Assembly: GCA_023379265.1 (NCBI GenBank)
Contig: JAMCUI010000007.1
Span: 146,330 to 187,178, forward strand
Direction of reading: 5' to 3'
Origin: Patescibacteria group bacterium
GTDB taxonomy: Bacteria > Patescibacteriota > Microgenomatia > 2-02-FULL-39-11
DNA: 40,849 nt
Part shown: piece by piece, positions 22,855 to 30,851 of the stretch
Layout: every line of letters begins with the position of its first letter
How positions within the stretch are numbered: the first letter of the stretch is position 1
Notes under the pieces: model-generated
What the model was told of the DNA's origin: nothing
The model's input: the letters and a program-made list of their open reading frames with translations, nothing else
Databases searched by the model: none
Position numbers and translations under genes: made by a program

Positions 22855-23735
22855 TTAATATATGTCATATACTTCCGACTGCATACCTGGATAAAATTAC
22901 TTACTTAAAACAGACTAAATTCCACCTGATACTTGCTCATCAAGTTCTTAGAGACAAGGAATATGTCAATTTTTATAGACGACAAAAAGACGCATTTATT
23001 ATCATGGATAATTCCGCATATGAGTATGGAGAAGCACTCGATGATACTGTTTTAGAGAAAGCAATAAAGATTGTTGTGCCCAATGAATTTGTCGTACCTG
23101 ATGTCCTTTTTGATAAGAACAAAACTATCAGTAGATATTATCGATTTATAAACAAATTTCCGATTAGAAATAGATTTCGGTTGATGGCTGTCCCCCAAGG
23201 GAAAACATTCTCCGAATGGCTGGCTTGTTATAATTTTTTCAATGATAAGCCTGAAATTTCCACACTGGGTATTGGTCAGATATATAGCTTCTTAGATCTT
23301 TTTGGTAAGAGAATACCAACTGAGTACGTTAGTGGTAGGGAATATATATTTCATTATTTGCATAGCAAAAATCTAATAAATAGCAAAAAAGACTACCATT
23401 TACTTGGTTTAAGCAGTATTTCACCCATAAAGGAATTGAGAAGGTTGAAAAAATACACTCGTATTCGAAGTGCTGATACGTCGCACGCCTACTTATTTTC
23501 TACAAAAAAATATTTATTTCACCCTCCACAAGCTAATTATCTTAATGACAATCATTTTTCTTGGCGAAAATTATCTCACATGCAAATGAAATCTTTTTTA
23601 AAATATTTTATTTTTCCCCAACACCAAGCTAAACCCAGGTTCGTATTGGATTTTGACGAGCGCTATCAACCTCAGCTAAGTCACGAGATCAAAAAAAACA
23701 TTCTTCTTTTAAGTAAAGCCGGAAAAATAAAATAG
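22851..23735 (+). CDS. TGT-like deazaguanine transglycosylase, DpdA-like
   Basis: A 294-residue protein resembling DpdA, the tRNA-guanine-transglycosylase relative that exchanges guanine in DNA for preQ0. Matching features are HLILAHQVLRDKEYVNFYR (~25-43), IIMDNSAYEYGE (~50-61, first active-site Asp53), VVPDVL (~81-86), LMAVPQGKT (~111-119), YHLLGLSSISPIKEL (~182-196) and IRSADTSHAY (~205-214), where Asp209 is the nucleophile candidate. I see no CxCxxC-plus-His zinc site as in tRNA-type TGT, and no tRNA-binding domain. It overlaps folE by four bases and closes the queD-queE-folE operon. A tRNA substrate is not excluded, but a small DpdA-like enzyme beside a complete preQ0 pathway points to DNA. 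Confidence 0.8.
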   Translation: MINICHILPTAYLDKITYLKQTKFHLILAHQVLRDKEYVNFYRRQKDAFIIMDNSAYEYGEALDDTVLEKAIKIVVPNEFVVPDVLFDKNKTISRYYRFINKFPIRNRFRLMAVPQGKTFSEWLACYNFFNDKPEISTLGIGQIYSFLDLFGKRIPTEYVSGREYIFHYLHSKNLINSKKDYHLLGLSSISPIKELRRLKKYTRIRSADTSHAYLFSTKKYLFHPPQANYLNDNHFSWRKLSHMQMKSFLKYFIFPQHQAKPRFVLDFDERYQPQLSHEIKKNILLLSKAGKIK

Positions 23736-23767
23736 GAGAAATGAGAAAAGATTGTCGATAATAATAT

Positions 23768-24667
23768 TTATCGGCTGTAGACAAGATATAATCCCAACAG
23801 TATGAAAAAAATGGAAACCAGTTTGTGGGTTACAACTTCTCTACGGATATTTTCTTTTATAATATGGGGAAAGAAGAGAGTCAAGAAAATACCTTCGATA
23901 AGCATCAGAATCGGCTGGATACTTTCCACCACGTTTACTAGGGGAACGGCAGCAAGAGATATAGCCGCTCCTTCAGACATTTGCGCCAGAATCCCCAGAC
24001 CTTTATCCGCAGCCAAAGGACTAAGGGAATTTTTGATCGATTCCATATCATTTTTCAAACTTTTTCTTACGTTGGGAAGGGAGAAAAGAAGCAGGCCAGC
24101 TATGCCAGTCCCCATATATTCATAGGAGAGTGTGGACCAGTAGCCCGCATTTTTTACAGTGAAGCGAAAGAGTATGCCGACAGTGCCGTATGTGAGACTG
24201 GATAGAATCATAAAATAGAATGATTTCCGTGGTCGGAAAACACTTCCTTCCAGTCTTTCCATGGAGATTAGTATAGCTCCGCCAACTACCACAAATAATC
24301 CCAAGATTTGTCTATTAGTGAGAGTTTCTTTGAGAAAAACAGCGGAAAGGATAAGAGTGATAACTGGTATAAACTGGAAAAGCGGTATCACTCTTGAAGC
24401 GTCATCAATTTTCATAGCTTCAAAATAAGGAATAAGATAGACTAGAAGAAGCATGCCGCCAAACATGATTAGAGCGGTGTCGGGAAAGCCAATGGATTTG
24501 AATCCGGTAATGAAACCGATTAGTAAACCGACACAGCCTGAGACAATGCCAAAAAGGGATGTCAGCGCAAAGGGATCTTTAATTCTTTTATCGATAAGAA
24601 ACTTATCAATAAATACAGCAATACTGTAACAAAGGGGGGCTGCAGCGGCAAACAGATACCATGGCAT
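23768..24667 (-). CDS. EamA/DMT family transporter
   Basis: A 299-residue protein with ten hydrophobic segments in two five-helix halves, as in the drug/metabolite transporter superfamily. An EamA-like join is visible at PLFQFIPVITLILSAVFLKETLTNRQILGLFVVVGGAILIS (~95-135), repeated less clearly in the second half (PLVNVVESIQPILMLIEGIFLTLFF). These proteins move small metabolites or amino acids, but substrates cannot be predicted. It runs convergent to the deazaguanine operon with 32 bases between the ends, so it marks the right edge of the island. Confidence 0.85.
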   Translation of the reverse strand: MPWYLFAAAAPLCYSIAVFIDKFLIDKRIKDPFALTSLFGIVSGCVGLLIGFITGFKSIGFPDTALIMFGGMLLLVYLIPYFEAMKIDDASRVIPLFQFIPVITLILSAVFLKETLTNRQILGLFVVVGGAILISMERLEGSVFRPRKSFYFMILSSLTYGTVGILFRFTVKNAGYWSTLSYEYMGTGIAGLLLFSLPNVRKSLKNDMESIKNSLSPLAADKGLGILAQMSEGAAISLAAVPLVNVVESIQPILMLIEGIFLTLFFPHIIKENIRREVVTHKLVSIFFILLGLYLVYSR

Positions 24668-24776
24668 AAACAGATTATATGAGAGAAAAATGACAGAGAC
24701 AATAATGAGGAATGTAAATCAAAACCTTAGACAAATGGCCATGATATAATTTTAGAAATAGAAAAAGGTTATCAGT

Positions 24777-25232
24777 ATGTCTATAAAGTATACCCATACA
24801 AATATTATCAGCAAAGATTGGAAGAAGCTGGCTGATTTTTATGTTGGTGTTTTTGATTGTAAGCCGGTTGGAAATGAGACTCATCTGATAGGAAATTGGG
24901 TGGAGAAAGGGTCGGGCGTCGCAGGAGCAGATATTGTTGGAATCCATCTTCTTATGCCCGGATTTGACAAGGACGGGCCAACTCTTGAGATATTTCAGTA
25001 TTCCCAGAATTTGGGAAAACAATTTCCAGAAGTTGCCAACCGGGAAGGATTTGGTCACATTGCTTTTCAAGTGGACGATGTTAATTCTGTTTTGGAGAAA
25101 GTTATAGCCTCTGGAGGTAATAAAGTCGGTGAGGTGGCGGTGAAAGAATTCAAAAGCGGAGTATTAACATTTGTCTATGTTTCCGATCCTGAAGGAAACA
25201 TATTGGAGCTGACAAAATGGGAGAAAAAATAA
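24777..25232 (+). CDS. VOC family (glyoxalase/bleomycin-resistance fold) protein
   Basis: A 151-residue protein with the two-repeat VOC fold: YTHTNIISKDWKKLADFYVGVFDCKPVG at the start, LEIFQYS in the middle, then GFGHIAFQVDDVNSVLEKVIASGG and VYVSDPEGNILELTKWE at the end. Candidate metal ligands are His7, Glu in LEIFQY, His in FGHIAF and Glu in ILELT, a complete set, so a metal-dependent lyase or dioxygenase-type activity is possible. The family is too varied to name a substrate. TGATATAAT, an extended -10, lies ~30 bases upstream. Confidence 0.85.
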   Translation: MSIKYTHTNIISKDWKKLADFYVGVFDCKPVGNETHLIGNWVEKGSGVAGADIVGIHLLMPGFDKDGPTLEIFQYSQNLGKQFPEVANREGFGHIAFQVDDVNSVLEKVIASGGNKVGEVAVKEFKSGVLTFVYVSDPEGNILELTKWEKK

Positions 25233-25314
25233 CTTCAGACTATTCTTTTAATATTTCGTATATATTTCAGAATAATATATACAGTCACTCTTTATTCACT
25301 GCATAAATAACCTC

Positions 25315-25344
25315 TTGACTTCGGTAATTCTTCGGTAGTATAAC
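25315..25344 (+). promoter_or_regulatory. sigma-70 promoter for the small partner gene and Y-family polymerase
   Basis: TTGACT (25315-25320), an 18-base spacer and TATAAC (25339-25344), ending ten bases before the ATG cluster at 25355. No LexA-type box is evident near it. Confidence 0.55.
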
Positions 25345-25354
25345 AATATTGCGT

Positions 25355-25615
25355 ATGATGATGAAAGTTAGTGCTCCGGTCACAGTCAGCCTCATATATA
25401 ACCACAGGACAAACTCCGTTTCCCCGCAGGTAATTCTTTGGGAAGGAAGAAAATATATAGTCAGCAAAGTTGGTTTACATCACGTGGTTCGCCGTGGCCG
25501 GACTCTTTACCATGTTTTTTCTGTGGAAACAGCGGATCTTTTTTTCAGGTTGGTCCTGGATACCGATAATTTGCATTGGATAGTTGAAGAAATTGCAAAC
25601 GGCGAGCCGGGTTGA
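25355..25615 (+). CDS. small protein upstream of the Y-family polymerase (DUF6504-like)
   Basis: About 86 residues. The track uses a TTG at 25349, but ATGATGATG at 25355 suits the promoter better. The core is a small beta-barrel-like stretch (PQVILWEGRKYIVSKVGLHHVVRRGRTLYHVFSVETADLFFRLVLD). It recalls the DUF6504-type small proteins that accompany translesion polymerases in other bacteria. That link rests mainly on placement 54 bases before the polymerase and on general pattern, so it is tentative. It may act as a polymerase accessory factor. Confidence 0.55.
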   Translation: MMMKVSAPVTVSLIYNHRTNSVSPQVILWEGRKYIVSKVGLHHVVRRGRTLYHVFSVETADLFFRLVLDTDNLHWIVEEIANGEPG

Positions 25616-25669
25616 TTTTCTTAATATTGGTTTGGAAATTATTTATATTGTTATGGATAGTGGAGGAAG

Positions 25670-26932
25670 TTGCGCGTCGTGAACCAAATTGATTTACAGT
25701 TTAATCCGAAGCCGTCCACACTACTGCACGTGGATATCAATTCTTGTTTTGCCACAATAGAGCAACAGGCAAATCCCAAATTGAGAGGCAAACCTATTGC
25801 TGTGGCTGCATATACGACCCCCTCAGGTTGCATTTTAGCTCCCTCCGTAGAAGCAAAAAAGCTAGGAATAAAAGTGGGGATGAGGGTAAAAGACGGTCGG
25901 ATGATTGATCCAGATCTTATCGTGTTGCCGCCGGATCCCTGGAAATACAGATATGTTCATCAGAGACTTAAAAATTTTTTCCTTTCTTATACCGACCGGG
26001 TAGTCCCAAGATCCATCGATGAGTTTGTCCTCGATATTGAAAGTTACCCTGCTTATAAAAAAGGAATTTATAATGTTGGCCGGCAGATAAAAGAGAGGAT
26101 AAAGTCAGAGATTGGAGAGTGGTTGACTGTCTCAGTGGGTATAGGTCCCAACAGATTTCTGGCGAAAACAGCTGCGGGACTTCATAAACCAGACGGGTTG
26201 GATATCATAGACAAAGATAATTATATGGAAATTTATAGAAAACTACGTTTGCCGGATCTTTGCGGCATAAAAATACAAAATACACTCAGGTTGAACAATA
26301 TGGGAATATATACTGTACAGGATTTCTATCATGCTTCGGTATGGGAGCTCTCGGCAGCTTTTAAGTCAATAGTTGGTTATTACTGGTATATACGGTTACA
26401 CGGTTGGGAGATCGATGACGTGGAATTTGCCAGAAAAAGTTTCGGTAACTCATATGCCTTGCCTAAGCCCTTTTCTGATCATTCAGATTTAGCGCCGCTT
26501 CTGCGTAAGCTTGTGGAGAAAACGGGGATAAGGATGAGAAAAGCCGGGTATCGGGCCAGGGGGATACACGTGGCTGAAATTTTCAGGGACGGCAGTTTTT
26601 GGCATAAAGGCATGACATTGGGGTATGAAATTTTTGATTCTAGGGATATATATGAAATTGCCTTTCATATTCTACTTATGTCTCCTTACAAAAAGCCGGT
26701 GAGAGAACTTTCAATATCATGTTTTAATCTGGTTTCCGCAAATGACACACAAATGAGTCTTCTGACAGACCTGGAAAAAAAGGAGAAGTTGGTTGCGGCT
26801 ATAGATGAAATCAACGAGCGTTGGGGAGATTTTGTCATCACTCCGGCTACCATGCTTGGTATGGAAGATACGATAATCGATCGCATCTCTTTCGGCAATG
26901 TCAGAGAATTGCAGAGTCTTATGACAGGATAA
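25670..26932 (+). CDS. Y-family DNA polymerase (DinB / Pol IV-like)
   Basis: A translesion polymerase of 420 residues. The palm motifs are present: HVDINSCFATIEQQANPKLRGKPIAV (metal-binding Asp and the Y-family Phe/Cys) and RSIDEFVLDIES (catalytic Asp-Glu), then VSVGIGPNRFLAKTAAGLHKPDGL and helix-hairpin-helix and little-finger regions to the end. The catalytic SxDE appears as SIDE. No beta-clamp motif is obvious at the very C-terminus. Start choice is uncertain: TTG 25670 lies only three bases after GGAGG, GTG 25679 twelve bases after. It probably forms an operon with the small gene upstream. Length is a little above usual Pol IV. Confidence 0.9.
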   Translation: MRVVNQIDLQFNPKPSTLLHVDINSCFATIEQQANPKLRGKPIAVAAYTTPSGCILAPSVEAKKLGIKVGMRVKDGRMIDPDLIVLPPDPWKYRYVHQRLKNFFLSYTDRVVPRSIDEFVLDIESYPAYKKGIYNVGRQIKERIKSEIGEWLTVSVGIGPNRFLAKTAAGLHKPDGLDIIDKDNYMEIYRKLRLPDLCGIKIQNTLRLNNMGIYTVQDFYHASVWELSAAFKSIVGYYWYIRLHGWEIDDVEFARKSFGNSYALPKPFSDHSDLAPLLRKLVEKTGIRMRKAGYRARGIHVAEIFRDGSFWHKGMTLGYEIFDSRDIYEIAFHILLMSPYKKPVRELSISCFNLVSANDTQMSLLTDLEKKEKLVAAIDEINERWGDFVITPATMLGMEDTIIDRISFGNVRELQSLMTG

Positions 26933-26966
26933 AATTAGCGGAAATTTTGTTATACTTTAAGAATAT

Positions 26967-27713
26967 ATGAGCACAAAAAAGCTTTTGTTTATTCATCATT
27001 CAACTGGCGCTAATCTCATAAGACAAGGGAATCTTAGGCAAATACTGAAAAAAAAGATTCCAACTCTGCAGTTTTGGGATCACAGTTATAATCTGTTACC
27101 TTTGTGGCAAGTGACAGCCAGAATTGTACCTTACCAGACTGGATTATCTGACAAAGACGGTCATTTGACCGGAATAGATTTTAGGATTGAAATTGCCAAT
27201 ACTGATCCGCAGGGTTATGCTAATCTTTTCAGCCAACCGGTCAATGTACCTGCCGACAACGCCTTTTCCAAAATTGTTACCAACTTTGACATTGTTATGT
27301 TCAAATCCTGCTTCCCTGTGACGAAAATAGAATCGAACAGGCAACTAGAGCATTATAAAAATTGTTATATTAAGATAAGAGACAATATTGACAGATTGCC
27401 AGATAAATATTTTATTCTGTTTACTCCTCCACCGCTCAGACGGGAAATGACTAAATCAGAATATGCGGTAAGAGCCAGGAAGTATGCCGACTGGATGAAA
27501 TCGGTAGAATATATTGGCAAAAGAGAAAATATGGCGGTTTTTGATTTCTTCGATATCCTGTCTGATAATGAAGGGGAAAATGCCAATCTGCTGAAAAGAA
27601 GTTATTGTCCTTTTCTCTTTTTTGATTCACATCCCAACAAAAAGGCCAATAACGTAGCGGCTTTGAAATTGATAGGATTTTTATTGCAACACCTCAAGAA
27701 GGTAGAAGGTTAA
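26967..27713 (+). CDS. SGNH/GDSL-like hydrolase family protein
   Basis: A 248-residue soluble protein without signal peptide. The start LLFIHHSTGANLIRQGNLRQIL, the middle FDIVMFKSCFP, and the end FFDSHPNKKANNVAAL form a pattern found in SGNH-like proteins, where the final Asp-x-His would be the catalytic pair and the HHSTG loop carries the Ser. The Gly and Asn blocks are less clear, so hydrolase activity is inferred from shape. A possible substrate is an acyl or acetyl ester. It is convergent with mgtA, overlapping its end by four bases, and TATACT precedes the ATG by ten bases. Confidence 0.55.
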   Translation: MSTKKLLFIHHSTGANLIRQGNLRQILKKKIPTLQFWDHSYNLLPLWQVTARIVPYQTGLSDKDGHLTGIDFRIEIANTDPQGYANLFSQPVNVPADNAFSKIVTNFDIVMFKSCFPVTKIESNRQLEHYKNCYIKIRDNIDRLPDKYFILFTPPPLRREMTKSEYAVRARKYADWMKSVEYIGKRENMAVFDFFDILSDNEGENANLLKRSYCPFLFFDSHPNKKANNVAALKLIGFLLQHLKKVEG

Positions 27714-30247
27714 AAACTGTATTTTTTGAGAAAAATCTTTTTTAGTGTCTCTACCAGGAAAAGATAGGATAAGACAAGGAAGATGAGAATAATAAAGTAG
27801 AGTGGCGGAGGTGTAACAAATCCAAGAGGAAAAGAAAGAGGTGTGAAAGGCAATACGATTCCAGTTGCTACTATACCCAGGCATGTAAAAGCCAGCCACT
27901 TGCTGGGCTTACTGAGAAAAAATGGAGTTTTGGAAGTCCTTATGACGAATACGACCAGAATTTCAGTGGCAATGGATTCGATGAACCAACCTGTTTGGAA
28001 TAATGCACCCTGGGCATGGAAGATAAAAATCATAATGCCGAATATAAGGAAATCGTATAAAGAACTTATCGGTCCGAAAAAAAGCATATAGTCTTTGATG
28101 AAATTGATATTCCAATGTCTGGGTTTGATCAGAGACTCCCGGTCAACATTGTCTGTCGGTAAGCTAAGTTGGGACATGTCATAGAGTCCGTTCGTCAGAA
28201 GTATTTGGAGTGGAGTCATTGGTAAAAATGGCAGAAAAAATGACGCCCCGGCAGCAGAAAACATATTGCCGAAATTAGAGCTTGTACCCATAAGAATATA
28301 TTTTATGGTGTTGGTAAAAGTACGTCTTCCTTCCATGATGCCTTCGGCAATGACATCAAGGCTTTTATGAAGGAGTACTATTGATGAGGCTTCTTTTGCT
28401 ACATCAATAGCAGTATTGACGGATATTCCTACATCCGAATTGCGAAGTGATGGTATATCGTTTATGCCGTCTCCTAGGAATCCAACTGTATGACCTTTCC
28501 TTTTTGCAGCACTTATAATCGCCAATTTCTGGTCGGGAGTGACTCTGGCAAAGACATCTGTCTTTTCCACAATCTCTTCCATCATGGTATCAGTTATACC
28601 TTCAAGTTTATCTCCAGTCACAATATCGGAAAAGTTCATTCCGACCTCACGGCATATTTTTTCCGTCACGATTTCATTGTCTCCGGTGATAACTTTTATC
28701 CGGACGTTTAGATGCTGGAGTTTTTGCAGCGCCTCTTTTGCCGTAATTTTTGGCGTATCCCTGAAGGTGATATATCCGGAGAAAGCCATGTTTTTAACAT
28801 CATCCCATGAATATGAATCTTTCTTTGCAATCTTTTTTTCACCAATGGCAATTGTGCGCAACCCGTTTCGGCTGAGAGACAAAAGTTTTTCTTTCAGTTT
28901 GCTTTTATTTATGCCATTATTGCAAAGTTGTAGAATTGATTCGGGCATACCTTTGACAAGAAGCAGAGTTTCTCCTCCAATTGTTATAACAGAGAACATC
29001 ATTTTTCGGCGAAAATCAAAAGGTTCCTCATCAACACGATTAGCGTTTTGTGGTAAGTTTATATTATTCTTTTGTGCATATTTCCAGATGGCAGCGTCAA
29101 TTCCCATACCAATAACCTTATGATGGATGAAGGCGCTATTGCAAAGAAGCGCTTTTTGCAGCAAAGATTGATCCTTTTTACCTTCCTCACTATAAATATC
29201 TGTCAATTCGATATTTCCCTCAGTCAGAGTGCCGGTTTTATCGGTGCAAAGTATATCCATGTTGCCCAAGTTCTCTATGGAGATCAGTTGTTTTGCGATT
29301 ACCTTCTTTTTGGCGAGTTTACCTGCTCCATGGGAAAGGCTGACAGTGACGATAACTGGTAAAAGTTCAGGTGTAAGACCGACGGCAATAGCCAGTGCAA
29401 AAAGTAGTGACTCCAGAAAAGCTCTACCAACCATGATGGAGTTTATGATAAAGATTGCTATTGTCATAATGAGTATTACTTTGACAAGCAGTCTGCCGAA
29501 ATTAGCTAGGCCCAGCTGGAAGTCGGTTTCAGGCTTGATATAAAGAGTGCTTTTAGCGATTTTGCCAAATTCGGTATTTTTACCTATTCCAATCACTACC
29601 CCTTTGCCGGATCCAGTATCGACAGACGTGCCCATAAAAGCAATGTTGGACATTGCGCTTATGCCAGAAGGAGACGATTTGAGTGGATTGCTATTCTTAT
29701 AGACGGTTGCTGATTCTCCTGTGAGGACCGACTCGTTTATCTCCAAATTCTTGGTTTCGATAAGTGAAAGGTCAGCCGGTATAATATTCCCTTCAGTCAA
29801 AAGCACAATGTCACCGATTGTCAGCTGGGAAAGGGGAATTTCCATTTTTTCGTCATGGCGGACGACAAGCGCAGTTCTGGAAATTTTTTTCAGTAGGCTG
29901 TCTACTGTTTTTTCTGCGCTGTATTCATTCCACAAGCCTAAAAATACGCTAAGGAGTATCATGGCGAAAATATAATATGAACTCACTTGTTGTCCTAGAG
30001 CATATGAGACAGAGGTAGCGATAATTAAAATAATAAGAAGAGGATTGTCTTTGAACTGACGTAGAAGCATGGAAAGAAGATTTATATTCCTTTTATGAAT
30101 GACGTTTAATCCATATAGTTTTTCTCTTTTTGTTACCTCATTGGGATCAAGACCACCAATTCTGGTCTTGAATTTTTCAAGTAATTCTTCTGACTTCAAA
30201 GTGCAAATTTGTTGATAGTCAGTTGGGAGAATAGGTACCGTATCCAT
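27710..30247 (-). CDS. mgtA: magnesium-translocating P-type ATPase (MgtA/MgtB type)
   Basis: An 845-residue P3B-type ATPase that imports Mg2+. Visible: actuator loop LTGESATVYK, phosphorylation motif CTDKTGTLTEGNIEL (~333-347), nucleotide-binding residues (LVKGMPES), and hinge VGFLGDGINDIPSLRNSDVGISV. The C-terminal membrane half carries the MgtA-type signature LLTNGLYDMSQLSLPTDNVD and RHWNINFIKDYMLFFGPISSLYDF. About ten membrane segments in total. Length is near the family norm of ~900. A perfect palindrome sits four bases before the start codon. No leader peptide or Mg riboswitch is evident in the 100 bases upstream. Confidence 0.92.
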   Translation of the reverse strand: MDTVPILPTDYQQICTLKSEELLEKFKTRIGGLDPNEVTKREKLYGLNVIHKRNINLLSMLLRQFKDNPLLIILIIATSVSYALGQQVSSYYIFAMILLSVFLGLWNEYSAEKTVDSLLKKISRTALVVRHDEKMEIPLSQLTIGDIVLLTEGNIIPADLSLIETKNLEINESVLTGESATVYKNSNPLKSSPSGISAMSNIAFMGTSVDTGSGKGVVIGIGKNTEFGKIAKSTLYIKPETDFQLGLANFGRLLVKVILIMTIAIFIINSIMVGRAFLESLLFALAIAVGLTPELLPVIVTVSLSHGAGKLAKKKVIAKQLISIENLGNMDILCTDKTGTLTEGNIELTDIYSEEGKKDQSLLQKALLCNSAFIHHKVIGMGIDAAIWKYAQKNNINLPQNANRVDEEPFDFRRKMMFSVITIGGETLLLVKGMPESILQLCNNGINKSKLKEKLLSLSRNGLRTIAIGEKKIAKKDSYSWDDVKNMAFSGYITFRDTPKITAKEALQKLQHLNVRIKVITGDNEIVTEKICREVGMNFSDIVTGDKLEGITDTMMEEIVEKTDVFARVTPDQKLAIISAAKRKGHTVGFLGDGINDIPSLRNSDVGISVNTAIDVAKEASSIVLLHKSLDVIAEGIMEGRRTFTNTIKYILMGTSSNFGNMFSAAGASFFLPFLPMTPLQILLTNGLYDMSQLSLPTDNVDRESLIKPRHWNINFIKDYMLFFGPISSLYDFLIFGIMIFIFHAQGALFQTGWFIESIATEILVVFVIRTSKTPFFLSKPSKWLAFTCLGIVATGIVLPFTPLSFPLGFVTPPPLYFIILIFLVLSYLFLVETLKKIFLKKYSF

Positions 30248-30251
30248 ATAA

Positions 30252-30267
30252 TTTAGTATATACTAAA
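30252..30267 (-). promoter_or_regulatory. 16-bp palindrome at the mgtA start
   Basis: TTTAGTATATACTAAA is perfectly self-complementary and ends four bases before the mgtA ATG. On the coding strand it also contains TATACT, a possible -10 seven bases before the ATG. It may be an operator that covers the promoter, though an AT-rich palindrome can arise by chance. Confidence 0.4.
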
Positions 30268-30354
30268 AAAACTGAAGTTTTTTATAGTTTACTTCAAAGA
30301 ATTCCCAATTGTTATTTACGAGTTTGATAATCTTTTTGGCATTATCTATAAATT

Positions 30355-30837
30355 ATGCTTTATCATCCGGTAGTTGAAAAGATAAAAAATATATTGGTAA
30401 AAAATAACCTTTGGTTTGAAACATTTGAACATGAACCAGTCATGACAAGCGAGGAAGCGGCAAAAGTGAGACTGGAATATACATTACACCAGGGTGCAAA
30501 AGCTATAATAATTAGAGTGAAGATAACTGAAAGCAATAAAAGATTTGTTATGCTGGTTTTTCCTGCTGATATGAGGTTTGATAATAAGAAAGTTAAAGAA
30601 ATATTTAATGCCAAAGATATCCGATTTGCCACACCTGAAGAAATACGAAAAATTTCAGGCGGGGTGGAAACTGGTGGTATACCTCCTTTCGGAAATCTGT
30701 TTGGATTGGAAGTTTTGGTTGATAATGGTTTATTTGAAAATGAGAAGATAATTTTTAATGCAGGAGACAGAAGGTATTCGATTGCGATGAAATCGGCTGA
30801 TTATAAATCTTTGGTAAATCCACTAATTTTTCGGTAG
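30355..30837 (+). CDS. YbaK/ProX-type aminoacyl-tRNA deacylase domain protein, C-terminus altered by transposon
   Basis: A 160-residue trans-editing protein of the YbaK/EbsC fold, which hydrolyses mischarged aminoacyl-tRNA. Features are FEHEPVMTSEEAAKVR at the start, GAKAIIIRVK with the conserved Lys (~47-56), RFATPEEIRKISGGVETGGIPPFG (~90-113) and LFENEKIIFNAGDRRYSIAMK toward the end. The listed stop belongs to the inverted repeat of the IS1-family element. Removing the element and one target copy restores an end of NPLIFPLV instead of NPLIFR. The insertion therefore changed only the last few residues and the fold should be unaffected. Confidence 0.85.
   Translation: MLYHPVVEKIKNILVKNNLWFETFEHEPVMTSEEAAKVRLEYTLHQGAKAIIIRVKITESNKRFVMLVFPADMRFDNKKVKEIFNAKDIRFATPEEIRKISGGVETGGIPPFGNLFGLEVLVDNGLFENEKIIFNAGDRRYSIAMKSADYKSLVNPLIFR
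30825..30832. repeat. 8-bp target-site duplication, left (AATTTTTC)
   Basis: AATTTTTC directly before the left inverted repeat is repeated exactly at 32960-32967 after the right one. The length of 8 bases fits IS1-family insertion. Confidence 0.92.
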
Positions 30838-30851
30838 TGGGTCAATTTGAA
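30833..30851. repeat. left 19-bp terminal inverted repeat
   Basis: GGTAGTGGGTCAATTTGAA, identical to the reverse complement of 32941-32959. The transposase stop codon (reverse of bases 30842-30844) lies inside it. Confidence 0.95.

Noticed and set aside
28539-29123. 194-residue plus-strand ORF opposite mgtA
   Set aside because: It is the antisense shadow of a well-conserved ATPase and has low-complexity Ser/Phe-rich sequence.
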